DNA of 64,000 nt from the NCBI GenBank assembly GCA_018806915.1, contig JAGKQI010000103.1:496001-560000 (forward strand), given 5' to 3'. Both the position numbers and the translations under genes were made by a program. The stretch is from Phytophthora colocasiae (taxonomy: Eukaryota; Oomycota; Peronosporomycetes; Peronosporales; Peronosporaceae). Position 1 is the stretch's first letter. Every line of letters starts with the position of its first letter. This document shows positions 1-8,946 of this stretch, in pieces. A model generated the notes under the pieces. That model ran no database searches. It saw only the letters and a program-made list of their open reading frames with translations, and was not told the DNA's origin.

Positions 1-17
1 TATGGGGAGCACTGTCG

Positions 18-395
18 TCACTCTTCCCACAGAGGAGACCCAAGGGTAGCAACCCTTGTGCATTCGTCGTTTTCTTTCTCATTCTCACTTTTACCATCTA
101 ATACACAAACGTCTCCTAAACGACTACTGCTTTGTGTGTCTTCGGTCGGACTTCCTGCTAGTGCAATAGTCACTTCCAACGAAATGCCATCGACTCGTTC
201 TCCAGCTCGAATAGTAATCGAACCGATCGTTTGTCCTGCTACGACTGAAGCTTGATCCGAGAACTCCGTACCATGAGGACCACCAAAGCTTTCACTTAGC
301 TGTACGGCATCGTCTGCCGATAAAACCCCGGTGGATATCACAAGGAGAAGACATATAAATGCCTGGAATATCCTCGCCACTGAGTGCGGTATCAT
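18..395 (-). CDS. Secreted jacalin-like protein, 5' part (partial)
   Basis: Read on the minus strand from ATG at 395. The first ~27 residues are a hydrophobic signal peptide (core ICLLLVISTGVLSA), so the product is probably secreted. Next comes a stretch with FGGPHG and, further on, GERVDG, which matches the start of the jacalin-like region of the full-length paralogue at 19695-22607 (YGGKEHG and QERVDS). The frame closes at a TGA at 18-20, about where the paralogue continues for more than 600 residues. So this is either a first exon whose donor I cannot place or a truncated copy; only 17 bases remain to judge. An in-frame extension to 488 uses no ATG and was not used. A MULE sits 130 bp upstream of the start, in the likely promoter. 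The jacalin assignment is by similarity to the paralogue and by motif; the ligand is unknown. Confidence 0.6.
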   Translation of the reverse strand: MIPHSVARIFQAFICLLLVISTGVLSADDAVQLSESFGGPHGTEFSDQASVVAGQTIGSITIRAGERVDGISLEVTIALAGSPTEDTQSSSRLGDVCVLDGKSENEKENDECTRVATLGSPLWEE

Positions 396-524
396 GCTCT
401 CGACCCTGAGCTTTCTGAAATGGCAAGAGGTTCTGCTACAGTACATCGGAATCGAGACAGCACGCTGTTTACGGCGTCGAGATAACACAATACTTTAATG
501 CAGAGTATGAAGTTAAGATTGGTG

Positions 525-533
525 GTTCGGTAG
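525..533. repeat. 9-bp target-site duplication, left copy (MULE)
   Basis: GTTCGGTAG, identical to 4313-4321, directly abuts the GACAAA end of the MULE. Confidence 0.85.
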
Positions 534-766
534 GACAAACATACAAAAACACCTCAAAATCAAAATAAACATCCAAAAAGCTTGTCAGCACCCATAAAAC
601 AACTTTGGCACCATAAACTTTGATGCGATGACGACAAGCAGCCATGCTTCACCACCAATCGTTTGGTCAGCACTGCAAACGTAGACAGGCACACCACAAA
701 AGCAATCAAAGCTGCTTCACTATAACACAACACCAACGTTGCATCGGCAAGATCTCTCTCTCTCTC

Positions 767-773
767 TCACTCA
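767..773 (+). promoter_or_regulatory. Possible oomycete initiator (Inr) of the MULE transposase
   Basis: TCACTCA in a CT-rich tract, 54 bp upstream of the transposase ATG, resembles the known oomycete initiator consensus TCAYTYY. Assigned by motif only. Confidence 0.25.
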
Positions 774-826
774 GAAATCTCCCTAGCACGACCTACTACT
801 CTACACCACTTTCCAGAACTACCACC

Positions 827-2701
827 ATGCCTGCTCTTTTAGCTTGGACCACGATTTCCAACGGCATCACCAAGGAAGACGCCTCAATGCTGCTTGAGAC
901 GTTCAAGACGTTCAAGATCGCTAAGAGCGAGCTCGTCCCATGTAAGGTTTGCGCGCTCTCCTCCCCGCACAACATGCGTCGCCGCATGCTGGTGTGCAAC
1001 TCCAAACCTTGCAAAGACGTCGAGCCTCTTGCCCATTGTAGGTGGCGCTGCAAGACGCTGACGTGTCAAGTGATGAATTTGGTTAGTATTTTCGAGATAA
1101 AAAGTCACATTTCACCGCTGGAGTCGCCTAGGAAGCCTCGCTTGACGGAGCAGATGAAGGACGTGGCGCGCTCACTTGCAGCGGAGGGCTTGAAGCCAGC
1201 TCGGATTCGGAATGCGTTTCTCAATCGATTTAATTTGGATGAGTCCAGCCTACCACCCCTACGAAACGTGCAGCGTTTTACTCAGCACTACACCCGAGTT
1301 AAGCTTGGCGGAAGTGACGATTTTCTAGATGTCCGAGACCAGGTGGTCGAAATGGCGTTTTCGCTAGGGCAGCTCAGCTCGGATCCATTCACGTTCACTT
1401 GGGAGTGCGAGGCTGACGGATCTCCCCATGTTGGAATTGGGTCGGATCAAGATCCGTTTATTGTGGGCATCACGACTGAGAGACTGCTAAGATCGGCTGA
1501 CCGTGACTCGGGCTCGTTCGTTATGCACGCTGATGCGACGTTCAAGCTCAACCAGATTGGCTATCCCGTCTTCGTGGTCGGAATCTCCGATATGGCGAGG
1601 TCCTTTCACTTGTTGGCTGTGTTTGTCACCTCTCAGCGCCGAGAGCCCGACTATTTCAAAATGTTTTGTGCGCTGAAGAACGTGTACTATCGTGCAACTG
1701 GCAAAGAATTCTCGGTGCAATACGCCATGGCAGATGCAGATGATGCTCAGTGGCGCGCTGCTCAGGCTGCATTTGGCACAAACTGTAGCTTCAGAAGTCT
1801 GATGTGCTATTACCACGTCACTGCGAAGGTCTATGAGAAAACGCGAGGGCTGCATCCAACACTGGCCGCTGAAGCTTTTAAGGGAGTGACGGACTTGCAC
1901 TTCGCATACAGCAAGTCCGAGTACGAGGACTTGAAGACCCGTGTACTAGCAGAATGGGCCACGCGACCCGAGCTTCTCACTTTCAGCGCGTACTTTAAAG
2001 ACGAGTGGCTCTCTGGACGGTTTGCCCGTTGGCAAGCGTTCCACACTCCACGGGGATATGCCACGACGAATAACCCCGTGGAGCGGTTTAACCGCACTAT
2101 CAAACGTACATACACGCTGCACGCTCGTCTCAAGATGGGCGCACTCCTAACGCAGCTGCGATCGTGTTGCCGCTCGGAGAGTCTCTCATTGAAGCTATTC
2201 GTTGATGTTCCTACTGCTTCGGCTTCTCTGTGGCGCCGCATGAGAGAGCTACGGTGGGCGAGTAGTCTGTTCGAATGGACGCCACCGCGCTCAAGTCTGG
2301 CATTTGTCCTGGATAGAGTAGACGATGACGAAGCTGATCGCTTCGTCCAAGTTGTATCACGACCATGCCGGCGCGTACTTGACGAAAACACTGGACGGAA
2401 GAGAGAGGTGCTCCTTGTGACAGCGCAGATTAGTGCCAGCAGTGCACGTATGGAGTGGGTCGGCATGCCAGACGAAGGATGGAGAGTTGACATCCAACGG
2501 CGTGAATGTCCGTGCCGCACGTTCGCCAAAAACGCCACTTGTGTACACCTTCTTCTTGCCATTTCCAGCCGTGGGCTGAACGACGTCGGTACTCGAGCAA
2601 ATCTTGTGTATCGCGGCTCCAACAAGGCACGACGCTTGCTGGAAGGAGCACAAAGCGCTGGGCGTCCGCCGCTAAACACGTTCGCCCTAAATCGGGAGTA
2701 G
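827..2701 (+). CDS. MULE transposase with SWIM zinc finger
   Basis: A transposase of 624 residues, counted from the first ATG (827) in a frame that is open upstream without another ATG. The N-terminal part has paired cysteines (PCKVC, then CNSKPC, CRWRC), likely a zinc-binding DNA-recognition module. The central part has the MULE DDE layout, with HADATFK as the first catalytic Asp block and YAMADADDAQW as the second. Near the C terminus is a SWIM-type zinc finger, CPC followed by CVH, as is usual in this family. The frame is uninterrupted and lies inside matched inverted repeats, so it may still be functional. It catalyses cut-and-paste movement of the element. A domesticated host copy is the alternative, but the flanking target duplication argues against that. 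Confidence 0.85.
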   Translation: MPALLAWTTISNGITKEDASMLLETFKTFKIAKSELVPCKVCALSSPHNMRRRMLVCNSKPCKDVEPLAHCRWRCKTLTCQVMNLVSIFEIKSHISPLESPRKPRLTEQMKDVARSLAAEGLKPARIRNAFLNRFNLDESSLPPLRNVQRFTQHYTRVKLGGSDDFLDVRDQVVEMAFSLGQLSSDPFTFTWECEADGSPHVGIGSDQDPFIVGITTERLLRSADRDSGSFVMHADATFKLNQIGYPVFVVGISDMARSFHLLAVFVTSQRREPDYFKMFCALKNVYYRATGKEFSVQYAMADADDAQWRAAQAAFGTNCSFRSLMCYYHVTAKVYEKTRGLHPTLAAEAFKGVTDLHFAYSKSEYEDLKTRVLAEWATRPELLTFSAYFKDEWLSGRFARWQAFHTPRGYATTNNPVERFNRTIKRTYTLHARLKMGALLTQLRSCCRSESLSLKLFVDVPTASASLWRRMRELRWASSLFEWTPPRSSLAFVLDRVDDDEADRFVQVVSRPCRRVLDENTGRKREVLLVTAQISASSARMEWVGMPDEGWRVDIQRRECPCRTFAKNATCVHLLLAISSRGLNDVGTRANLVYRGSNKARRLLEGAQSAGRPPLNTFALNRE

Positions 2702-2894
2702 TGTAGATTGACATAGCTGCACACGAGTTAGATCACATATATTGTGTGCTACTATGAGTCTGCTTACCATTAAACGATGCCACAGCGTCAGCATATATCT
2801 CGTTCTCCAACTAATTCACAACCGAGTACCTAGTCCTTATCAAGCAGCGCACTGCTTCACGGTAGGCCTCCTCGAAGAGACAATCATGGTCTTG

Positions 2895-3240
2895 GCGGAC
2901 TTCTCCTCACAGCAGCAGCTCCTTCCTCACGGCAGCCGTCCTCTCAGCAGCCTCTTCTCACGGGAGTCGTCCCCTCAGCAGCCTCTCCTCACGGCGGCCC
3001 CTACTGGCAGCTCCCCCCAAGGCGACGGTCCGGTCATTGGTGACTTGGTCCTCGCAGCAGTCTTCCCGTCGCGGCTGCTCTCTTGTTACGGCAGCCCCTC
3101 GCGGCTGCTTCCCCTCGAGACGCCAGACCTGCCGGCGACATCCTTCTTTCATCTGTGGCGATCTTCTCCTCGCGGTGACGCTCTCATGATTGCAGTCTTC
3201 TCTTCGTCGTGGCAGCCCTCCGTTTCTTGTCTGCTGCTAC
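2895..3240. repeat. GC-rich degenerate tandem repeat inside the MULE
   Basis: Many imperfect copies of a short CT/GC-rich unit (variants of CCTCCTCACGGCAGC) follow the transposase gene. One plus-strand frame stays open through it (2742-3251), giving a Ser/Pro/Leu-rich low-complexity peptide. I treat this as a by-product of the repeat, not a gene. Confidence 0.5.
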
Positions 3241-3350
3241 CTCTGTACTGAATTGATGATACCAAAGCTGTGGCGTGAACACACAGCTCGTGCTCCATCC
3301 ATCATCCACGTGTCACGTGTGCAGCAGATTACGAGTACCTGCTCGCACTA

Positions 3351-4253
3351 CAGTGCGCGCCAAATCGATAGGACCCCCCCTGAAAATGCCCATACCTCAG
3401 TCAGTTTTTATCATTTTAAGTTGCGGTTTTGACAGTAGATCCATAACACGGTAAGAAAGGACCTACGGGCGTTTGTTTTAGCGTTTTTGCACCCTAAAGT
3501 ATGGCTCCCATACAAAAAACTGTTTTTTGCCAAACGACACAATTTAGGACCCCATGCTTCACACAAATCCCTATACTAAATAAAACCCGCTCAAAATGAT
3601 ATGACTGGGGATTTGTATGGGGACATGTTCTAAACCTCTGTAGAGTGAAGGTGAGTGCATGTATCATGACTCTGAATTACACAGAACATTGATAATAGAT
3701 AAGTGCATATTTGGTAGAGAAGGCCATAACCATTGGCAGAGAGTTACAAAGTAATTGCTGGCACTTTAACAGTCAGTCATTTAGTGGCTGTTTTTTAGCA
3801 AATCATAGTCAAAATGCGTTCAAATGTTAGAGACAAAATAATAATGTCGATTCCTTGCATAAGAACTCTCTAAAGCATATATGATCTCTACCAAATATGC
3901 ACTTATCTATTATCAATGTTCTGTGTAATTCAGAGTCATGATACATGCACTCACCTTCACTCTACAGAGGTTTAGAACATGTCCCCATACAAATCCCCAG
4001 TCATATCATTTTGAGCGGGTTTTATTTAGTATAGGATTTGTATTGAAGCATGGGGTCCTAAATTGTGTCGTTTGGCAAAAACAGTTTTTTGTATAGGAGC
4101 CATACTTTAGGGTGCAAAAACGCTAAAACAAACGCCCGTAGGTCCTTTCTTACCGTGTTATGGATCTACTGTAAAAACCGCAACTTAAAATGATAAAAAC
4201 TGACTGAGTTATGGGCATTTTCAGGGGGGGTCCTATCGATTTGGCGCGCACTG
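3351..4253. mobile_element. Tc1/mariner-like foldback MITE, 903 bp
   Basis: Two arms of about 370 bp (roughly 3351-3720 and 3887-4253) are inverted near-copies around a ~165-bp centre. The ends are CAGTGCGCGCCAAATCGATA and its reverse complement. The element is flanked by TA on both sides (3349-3350 and 4254-4255), the target duplication of the Tc1/mariner/pogo group. No transposase is encoded, so it is non-autonomous. It lies inside the MULE and so arrived after it, or was carried by it. Confidence 0.8.
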
Positions 4254-4312
4254 TATGTTCCGGTGCTCATTGTCCTTTTGTGGCATTTTTAAAGTGTTTT
4301 TGGTATTTTGTC

Positions 4313-4321
4313 GTTCGGTAG
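4313..4321. repeat. 9-bp target-site duplication, right copy (MULE)
   Basis: GTTCGGTAG, identical to 525-533, directly follows the TTTGTC right end of the MULE. Confidence 0.85.
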
Positions 4322-5221
4322 AACCTCACATCTCGTCCCGTCACCTCGGAGGTCGTGAATGTGATCAACGCTTCTGTGAGCAAAATTTTTAAATTGAAGA
4401 GCTCTTCAATGAACAGTTTTGCCTTACCTTAAGCTCGCCATCTTCCGCGGGAGGTTCTGTTGCGTATTTGTAGGAATGCCGCACTGCACAGCAAATTTTA
4501 AAGCTCCTGGTACATACTACTAGTACTGTACTGTACAGTGTACATGTACCATTGTACCATACATATTTACCCGAAAGTGATCGAAGAGGAGTAGTAATCC
4601 ATTGGATGTTGCAGATAAACACTTTGCTTCACAATACGTACCATGGTACTGTACGTAACCGTAATGCTGTTTGAACACCTCATATGGACGTAGGATGGCT
4701 GTGAATAACACCAACAATTCGAGATGTATAATAACGTTGCCGCACAAAGAAACCCATGGATTTTTTTTAAGATGGGCTTGTATTCTGCTCGAACATTAGC
4801 AACTCTGCTCGCAATCAAGATTCCGTTCTAGACAAGGCGAAGCGTTCTAGACATGTTCCTTGTCTAGAACGCTTCGCATGAATCTTTGATTGCGAGCAGA
4901 GTTAATTTTGCTATCAATTCCGCTCTGTACTTTACGACCCAGCGGTCAGAATACTCCAGAGTATAGCACCTTCATTTTCAAATTAATTGAAATGCACTTA
5001 TACATGTGTGGACATCACAATACAAGGGTACATCATGAAGTCTCGTAAGCTTACATGACCGCTGAGTCACCATTAGCGAGGGTGGAAGAAGAACTTTTCT
5101 CAAAACAGTGAAGACGAATTATACAAGTACGCACAAACTATACCAAATCGTACTTAAAAGAATATCCGCTGTATTTGAACGAACAACTGAAAGTCGGTTT
5201 TTGCGCCAAAGTGCCGTCAAG
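4322..5221. other. Intergenic region between MULE and tetraspan gene
   Basis: AT-rich with short palindromes around 4505-4565 (runs of GTAC) and the hairpin at 4801-4903. No coding frame here has a start codon or family resemblance. Confidence 0.5.
4801..4903. repeat. Short hairpin (inverted repeat)
   Basis: The outer arm AACTCTGCTCGCAATCAA pairs with its reverse complement ending at 4903. An inner pair, GCGAAGCGTTCTAGACA and its near reverse complement, lies within it. I find no clear target duplication. Confidence 0.6.
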
Positions 5222-6092
5222 ATGCTCGAGACACGCCGCAAACTGCTCAATGCGGCGCTATCAGGCAACATGGTGGGTATATTCAACGCTCATCTGCAAG
5301 TCCATTCATTTATCTATCTTTTGCACTACTTTAAACCTCGAGAAACGCTCTAGATCGTCCTTAAATCGACCTGGCGGGAGAGACTTGACTAACGGTTTCT
5401 GCTTCTCTATTAGGTTCTGTCGTGTGCGCTGCTATTGACCACCATGTTCCTATTGGAGACACCGTATGTGGGCTTCAACTCTGCAATTACTGCCGGTGTC
5501 TACGTGGTCTTTACATTCGTGGCCATTGTCATTCTTAACAAGTCACCTTCCGCCTTTTCCGTGAGACTTTGGCAATTCCAACTAGTCGCTAGCATTTTTT
5601 TTTTGCTGATGAGTTGTTGTTATTGCTAGATCGGATTCCTGGTTGGAGCCTCGTTGTTGGTACTGGTGCTGGCGTTTCAAGGAGCTCTCTATTGGGTATG
5701 ATTGAAGTATGAGGAAGTTGTTTTAGATGTATTGGAGTGCTGACTGTTATGACTGATGCTGGGCAGGGACTGGAGGCTCATAGCAACCCACGAAGAGCAA
5801 CTGCTGGTTATCTCGCTTCAAGTTTGCATGCAGTGATTTTTACGGTACAATGTGTGGTGACGACTGTCGTGGTTAAGAGCAAGGAAGATGTGATCGACAC
5901 TTATGCAGGTAGGCAACGATTGCCGTACTTTTCATTTTTGCTGTAGGTTCTCACTGTAATTTGTGTGTATGCTGATCAGCGTACGAGTACATTCCAGACT
6001 CCAGCTACCCGGGCAATGTGATGCTGACCAACATCTCACGTACTGCGTCACCTATAAACTACCAGGCGACGATCCCAACCGCGGACATTTGA
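5222..6092 (+). CDS. Small four-helix membrane protein, unknown function (5 exons)
   Basis: Spliced by hand: 5222-5272, 5414-5560, 5630-5695, 5767-5908, 5980-6092. All introns are GT-AG and the frame is kept throughout. The first in-frame ATG is 5222, although the frame is open from 5108. The product is about 172 residues. Hydrophobic segments fall in exons 2 (VLSCALLLTTMFLL and VYVVFTFVAIVIL), 3 (FLVGASLLVLVLAFQGAL) and 4 (LHAVIFTVQCVVTTVVV), giving four likely membrane helices, with a polar C-terminal tail of about 40 residues (YEYIPDSSYPG). I do not recognise a family. The gene converges on the CWF19-like gene with 100 bp between the stop codons. Its function may lie in a membrane complex, but nothing in the sequence says which. 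Confidence 0.7.
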
Positions 6093-6192
6093 GAAAATGC
6101 TTTCAGTGTACTTACAGTGTGAGGGTCAGACAGAATTGACCCGGATTTGCATATCCAGCGCAACAATGAGATGTTGTCTTGTACCATTCGCC

Positions 6193-8835
6193 TCAAGGTT
6201 TTGCCTCGATTTCTCCGCCGTCAAGAGCTTGTGTCCAATCGAAAGCTTCCCAGTTCTTCAGGAATGCTAGCACGTCGCGCTTTTCCTCCTCCAGCGAGCG
6301 ACGATTCCCCTCTCGTCGTCCGTACTTCGGTGGTGTGACATCAAGCATTCCAGCCACAACATTCACGCCAAAGTCTCGTGGGAACTTGTCCTCATCCTCA
6401 ATCACGTGCGCATATCCTCCTCGCCCTTCCCGAGTCCGCCACTCAATGTGGAAGTACGCGAACGTTGGCGGTACATGACTCTTAATGTCGCCCTTGCTGG
6501 TGTCAATGATCGGTTTGTGTGTACTCCACCCATCCGCTTGCATCAACTCCTGCTTGAAATATAATGGTGTATCCAGAGCCAATTCAGAGTCGACGGGAAC
6601 GCACTCGATCACTGTATGTCGCTTTCGATGAGGAGCGCTTGTTTGTTCAATGAATACCATACTCATGCCATATTGTTTTTCGCACATCTTGGTAATTGCA
6701 CTCTGGAAACGTGTGATCTCCTCACTAACTTGCTCATCAGCTTGAACAACAGAGCACGAGTGCTCGATGGGGACAATGACGCAGTGACCGGGATGCAAAC
6801 GAGGTCGGTTTGGCACCGCTAAGTACGTGAACTCACCCAATGACAGCATCAGATGCTTCTTAAAGGCAGGGCTCTTCATACAGAGCTGACACTTTTGCGT
6901 TCGATCGTCCCACCGCTTTGTCTCATTAATAGCAATAGCGTGTTCACGTTGGGCTTGAGCACGTCGAGTCAGGTTGGAACCAGGATCTTGCAACATCTTC
7001 ATGTCTACTTGGTCCTCTTCGTCAAATCCACTGGACAGGTTCTGAGCATTCACTTCCGTACCCTTATAGCGAGACCCTAGCCGAACAATGTTCCGGGCAT
7101 AGATAGAATCCATGTTGCCTTGACCAACACGAGTGCTGGACATCCTTTCTTCTCGCACCAATTCGTCAAGAGAAGCTCCTACATCAGGTCCACCAATATC
7201 CACAGCGTCTGCACGCTTCTTTTTACCCTTTCTTGAACCATAGCGCATATCCTCTTGCTCGAGCGGCGGCAACGCCCCAGTGATCGCTTCGTAGTGTGGA
7301 ATCGCAGCAACAGTCTTCTCACGCTCCAGCTTTGCCTCTAACTCGTTGAGTTGCTCTGTCAATTTGTAGAACAGAGCGGTCTTGCCCATCATTTGCGCTC
7401 GTAGGGCTCTGGCTGCCAGCTTATTCAACTCTGCTTTCTCGTCTTCTTTGCTAGTAAAGCTTTTTGTAGAGATGGACGACATGGTACTTTTCGTTGGCGA
7501 GTTAGGCTCTTCTGCGACCATCGAAGATGACGAGCTCGGGATATTTGCCGCTGTTGGACTAACAGGCGCCTTATTGCCGTAAAGAAAAACATTTCGTTTC
7601 TCCAATTCGAGTTTCTCCGCCGCAGCTTTTGTTTCGTCAATGACACGAGGAGGTAGAGTCTTCTGTTTTGTAGCTGCAGCTGGTGACGAGTGTTTCTCGG
7701 ACTTCGGTGGCTTGGATTTGCCCTGCTGTCCCTCAGTTTTTTTATGAATTGACGAGCTGGACTCATGATGAGCTGGCGACCGAGAACGATGACGGGATTG
7801 AGAGCGTGATCGTCTTTCGGATCCTCGTCGTCGCTTTGAGCGGTCTGATCTCCCTCGGCTACGACTGCGACTGCGACTCCGTCTTCTAGAACTTCTCTCA
7901 TTATGTGTATCACGTGTACGGCTGCTGCGATGTCTGTCTTCACCTCTAGAAGAATTCGACCTAGTACTTCTGTCTTCAAAATCAGGGAGCTTGTCATAGT
8001 TGATCGGTTCTTCCTCATCGTCATCTAGACTCCCCCTGCGAGAAGAACGTCGATCCTTTAGTGGCTGTTCACGTCTGCTATCCGCCTCAACATCCTGCGT
8101 TACTGATCTCTGAATTCGTGACGAGTAGTTTGACAGCAGCGTCCGATCTTTTGTATCTCGTCCAATGTCCAACGTCCGTCGCTCCCTGCCCGACGTCTCT
8201 TCATCATCAACACGATGTCTCTTGTATTGCAAATGAGCATTCTCCCTTGCTGACCCGCTTGCACTCTTTTTAAGAGCACTAACCGACCCAAACCGTTCCT
8301 CCACCAGTTCTTCTAAGGCCACACCCGAAGCCCGAGCCTTATCTTCAGCTCTTTTCAGCATTTTGGCTCTCCAACTGGCTCCTCCATCTCCAAACACAGG
8401 CATTTCCGTCTCCTTCTCTTGTTGACTTCCTTCTTTTTCTTCTAGGACTATTTTATTAGATACTGTAGGTGCTGCATCCGGGTTTTTCGGGTCATAAAGA
8501 CCGTAAACCATTCCAGTTACAGGCTCTCGCATACCGGCGTCGATCTCCTGCTGGATCTTCTTCTGTTTAGCTTCAGCCTGTAGCTCTTCCGTACTTTTGA
8601 TTGGTTCTTCAGGCTCGGCATCAGGCCTCATGAAAGGCATGGACATCCACTCATCCCGGTCAAGAGCTTCTTTAACTTGATTTTCTTCCTCTTCATCACT
8701 ACTGGAGTCTCTACGTCTGCTCTTGTGCTTCTTGTGCTTGCTCTTGCGTTCTTTCTTCCTCTTCTTGTCCTTCTTACGGTCCTTCTCGTCCCCTGAGCGA
8801 CTCACGAACGTCAGGCCTTGTAACAGCGAGCTCAT
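6193..8835 (-). CDS. CWF19L2: CWF19-like splicing factor (CWF19L2/CwfJ family)
   Basis: A single-exon gene of 880 residues. ATG 8835 was chosen because the frame upstream to 8946 is AT-rich and gives an unlikely hydrophobic leader. The N terminus is a long Lys/Arg-rich run, then Arg/Ser repeats in the middle ([13 protein letters not shown]), typical of splicing proteins. The C-terminal ~250 residues hold the two CwfJ C-terminal domains: a zinc-type CQLC start, the HIT-like [11 protein letters not shown] loop, and a second part with [20 protein letters not shown]19 proteins join the late spliceosome and help lariat debranching, so a nuclear location is expected. The gene stands head to tail with 8947-12807, whose stop lies just 111 bp upstream of this ATG. 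Confidence 0.92.
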   Translation of the reverse strand: MSSLLQGLTFVSRSGDEKDRKKDKKRKKERKSKHKKHKSRRRDSSSDEEEENQVKEALDRDEWMSMPFMRPDAEPEEPIKSTEELQAEAKQKKIQQEIDAGMREPVTGMVYGLYDPKNPDAAPTVSNKIVLEEKEGSQQEKETEMPVFGDGGASWRAKMLKRAEDKARASGVALEELVEERFGSVSALKKSASGSARENAHLQYKRHRVDDEETSGRERRTLDIGRDTKDRTLLSNYSSRIQRSVTQDVEADSRREQPLKDRRSSRRGSLDDDEEEPINYDKLPDFEDRSTRSNSSRGEDRHRSSRTRDTHNERSSRRRSRSRSRSRGRSDRSKRRRGSERRSRSQSRHRSRSPAHHESSSSIHKKTEGQQGKSKPPKSEKHSSPAAATKQKTLPPRVIDETKAAAEKLELEKRNVFLYGNKAPVSPTAANIPSSSSSMVAEEPNSPTKSTMSSISTKSFTSKEDEKAELNKLAARALRAQMMGKTALFYKLTEQLNELEAKLEREKTVAAIPHYEAITGALPPLEQEDMRYGSRKGKKKRADAVDIGGPDVGASLDELVREERMSSTRVGQGNMDSIYARNIVRLGSRYKGTEVNAQNLSSGFDEEDQVDMKMLQDPGSNLTRRAQAQREHAIAINETKRWDDRTQKCQLCMKSPAFKKHLMLSLGEFTYLAVPNRPRLHPGHCVIVPIEHSCSVVQADEQVSEEITRFQSAITKMCEKQYGMSMVFIEQTSAPHRKRHTVIECVPVDSELALDTPLYFKQELMQADGWSTHKPIIDTSKGDIKSHVPPTFAYFHIEWRTREGRGGYAHVIEDEDKFPRDFGVNVVAGMLDVTPPKYGRREGNRRSLEEEKRDVLAFLKNWEAFDWTQALDGGEIEAKP

Positions 8836-8946
8836 CGTTCCAGAATGGCTTGATATAAAATAAGACAAACTAAAACAATATATAAAAGTTAGCATGTAGT
8901 ATAAACTATAACAAACTTCAATATAAAATATGGAGGTTGTTGACAC

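Larger units (their letters stand above)
534..4312 (+). mobile_element. MULE (Mutator-like) DNA transposon, complete
   Basis: The ends are inverted repeats. The left end begins GACAAACATACAAAAACACC and the reverse complement of the right end begins GACAAAATACCAAAAACAC. Similarity fades over about 50-60 bp. The element is flanked by a perfect 9-bp direct repeat, GTTCGGTAG, at 525-533 and 4313-4321; 9 bp is the target duplication typical of Mutator-like elements. It carries one intact MULE-type transposase ORF, a GC-rich degenerate repeat and, near its right end, a nested Tc1/mariner-like foldback element. An exact target duplication plus an open transposase frame suggests a fairly recent insertion. 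Confidence 0.85.

Noticed and set aside
1831..2724. Minus-strand open frame of 297 codons
   Set aside because: Antisense of the MULE transposase, Arg/Ser-rich with no family resemblance.
2742..3251. Ser/Leu/Pro-rich open frame after the MULE transposase
   Set aside because: Explained by the degenerate GC-rich repeat; no domain.
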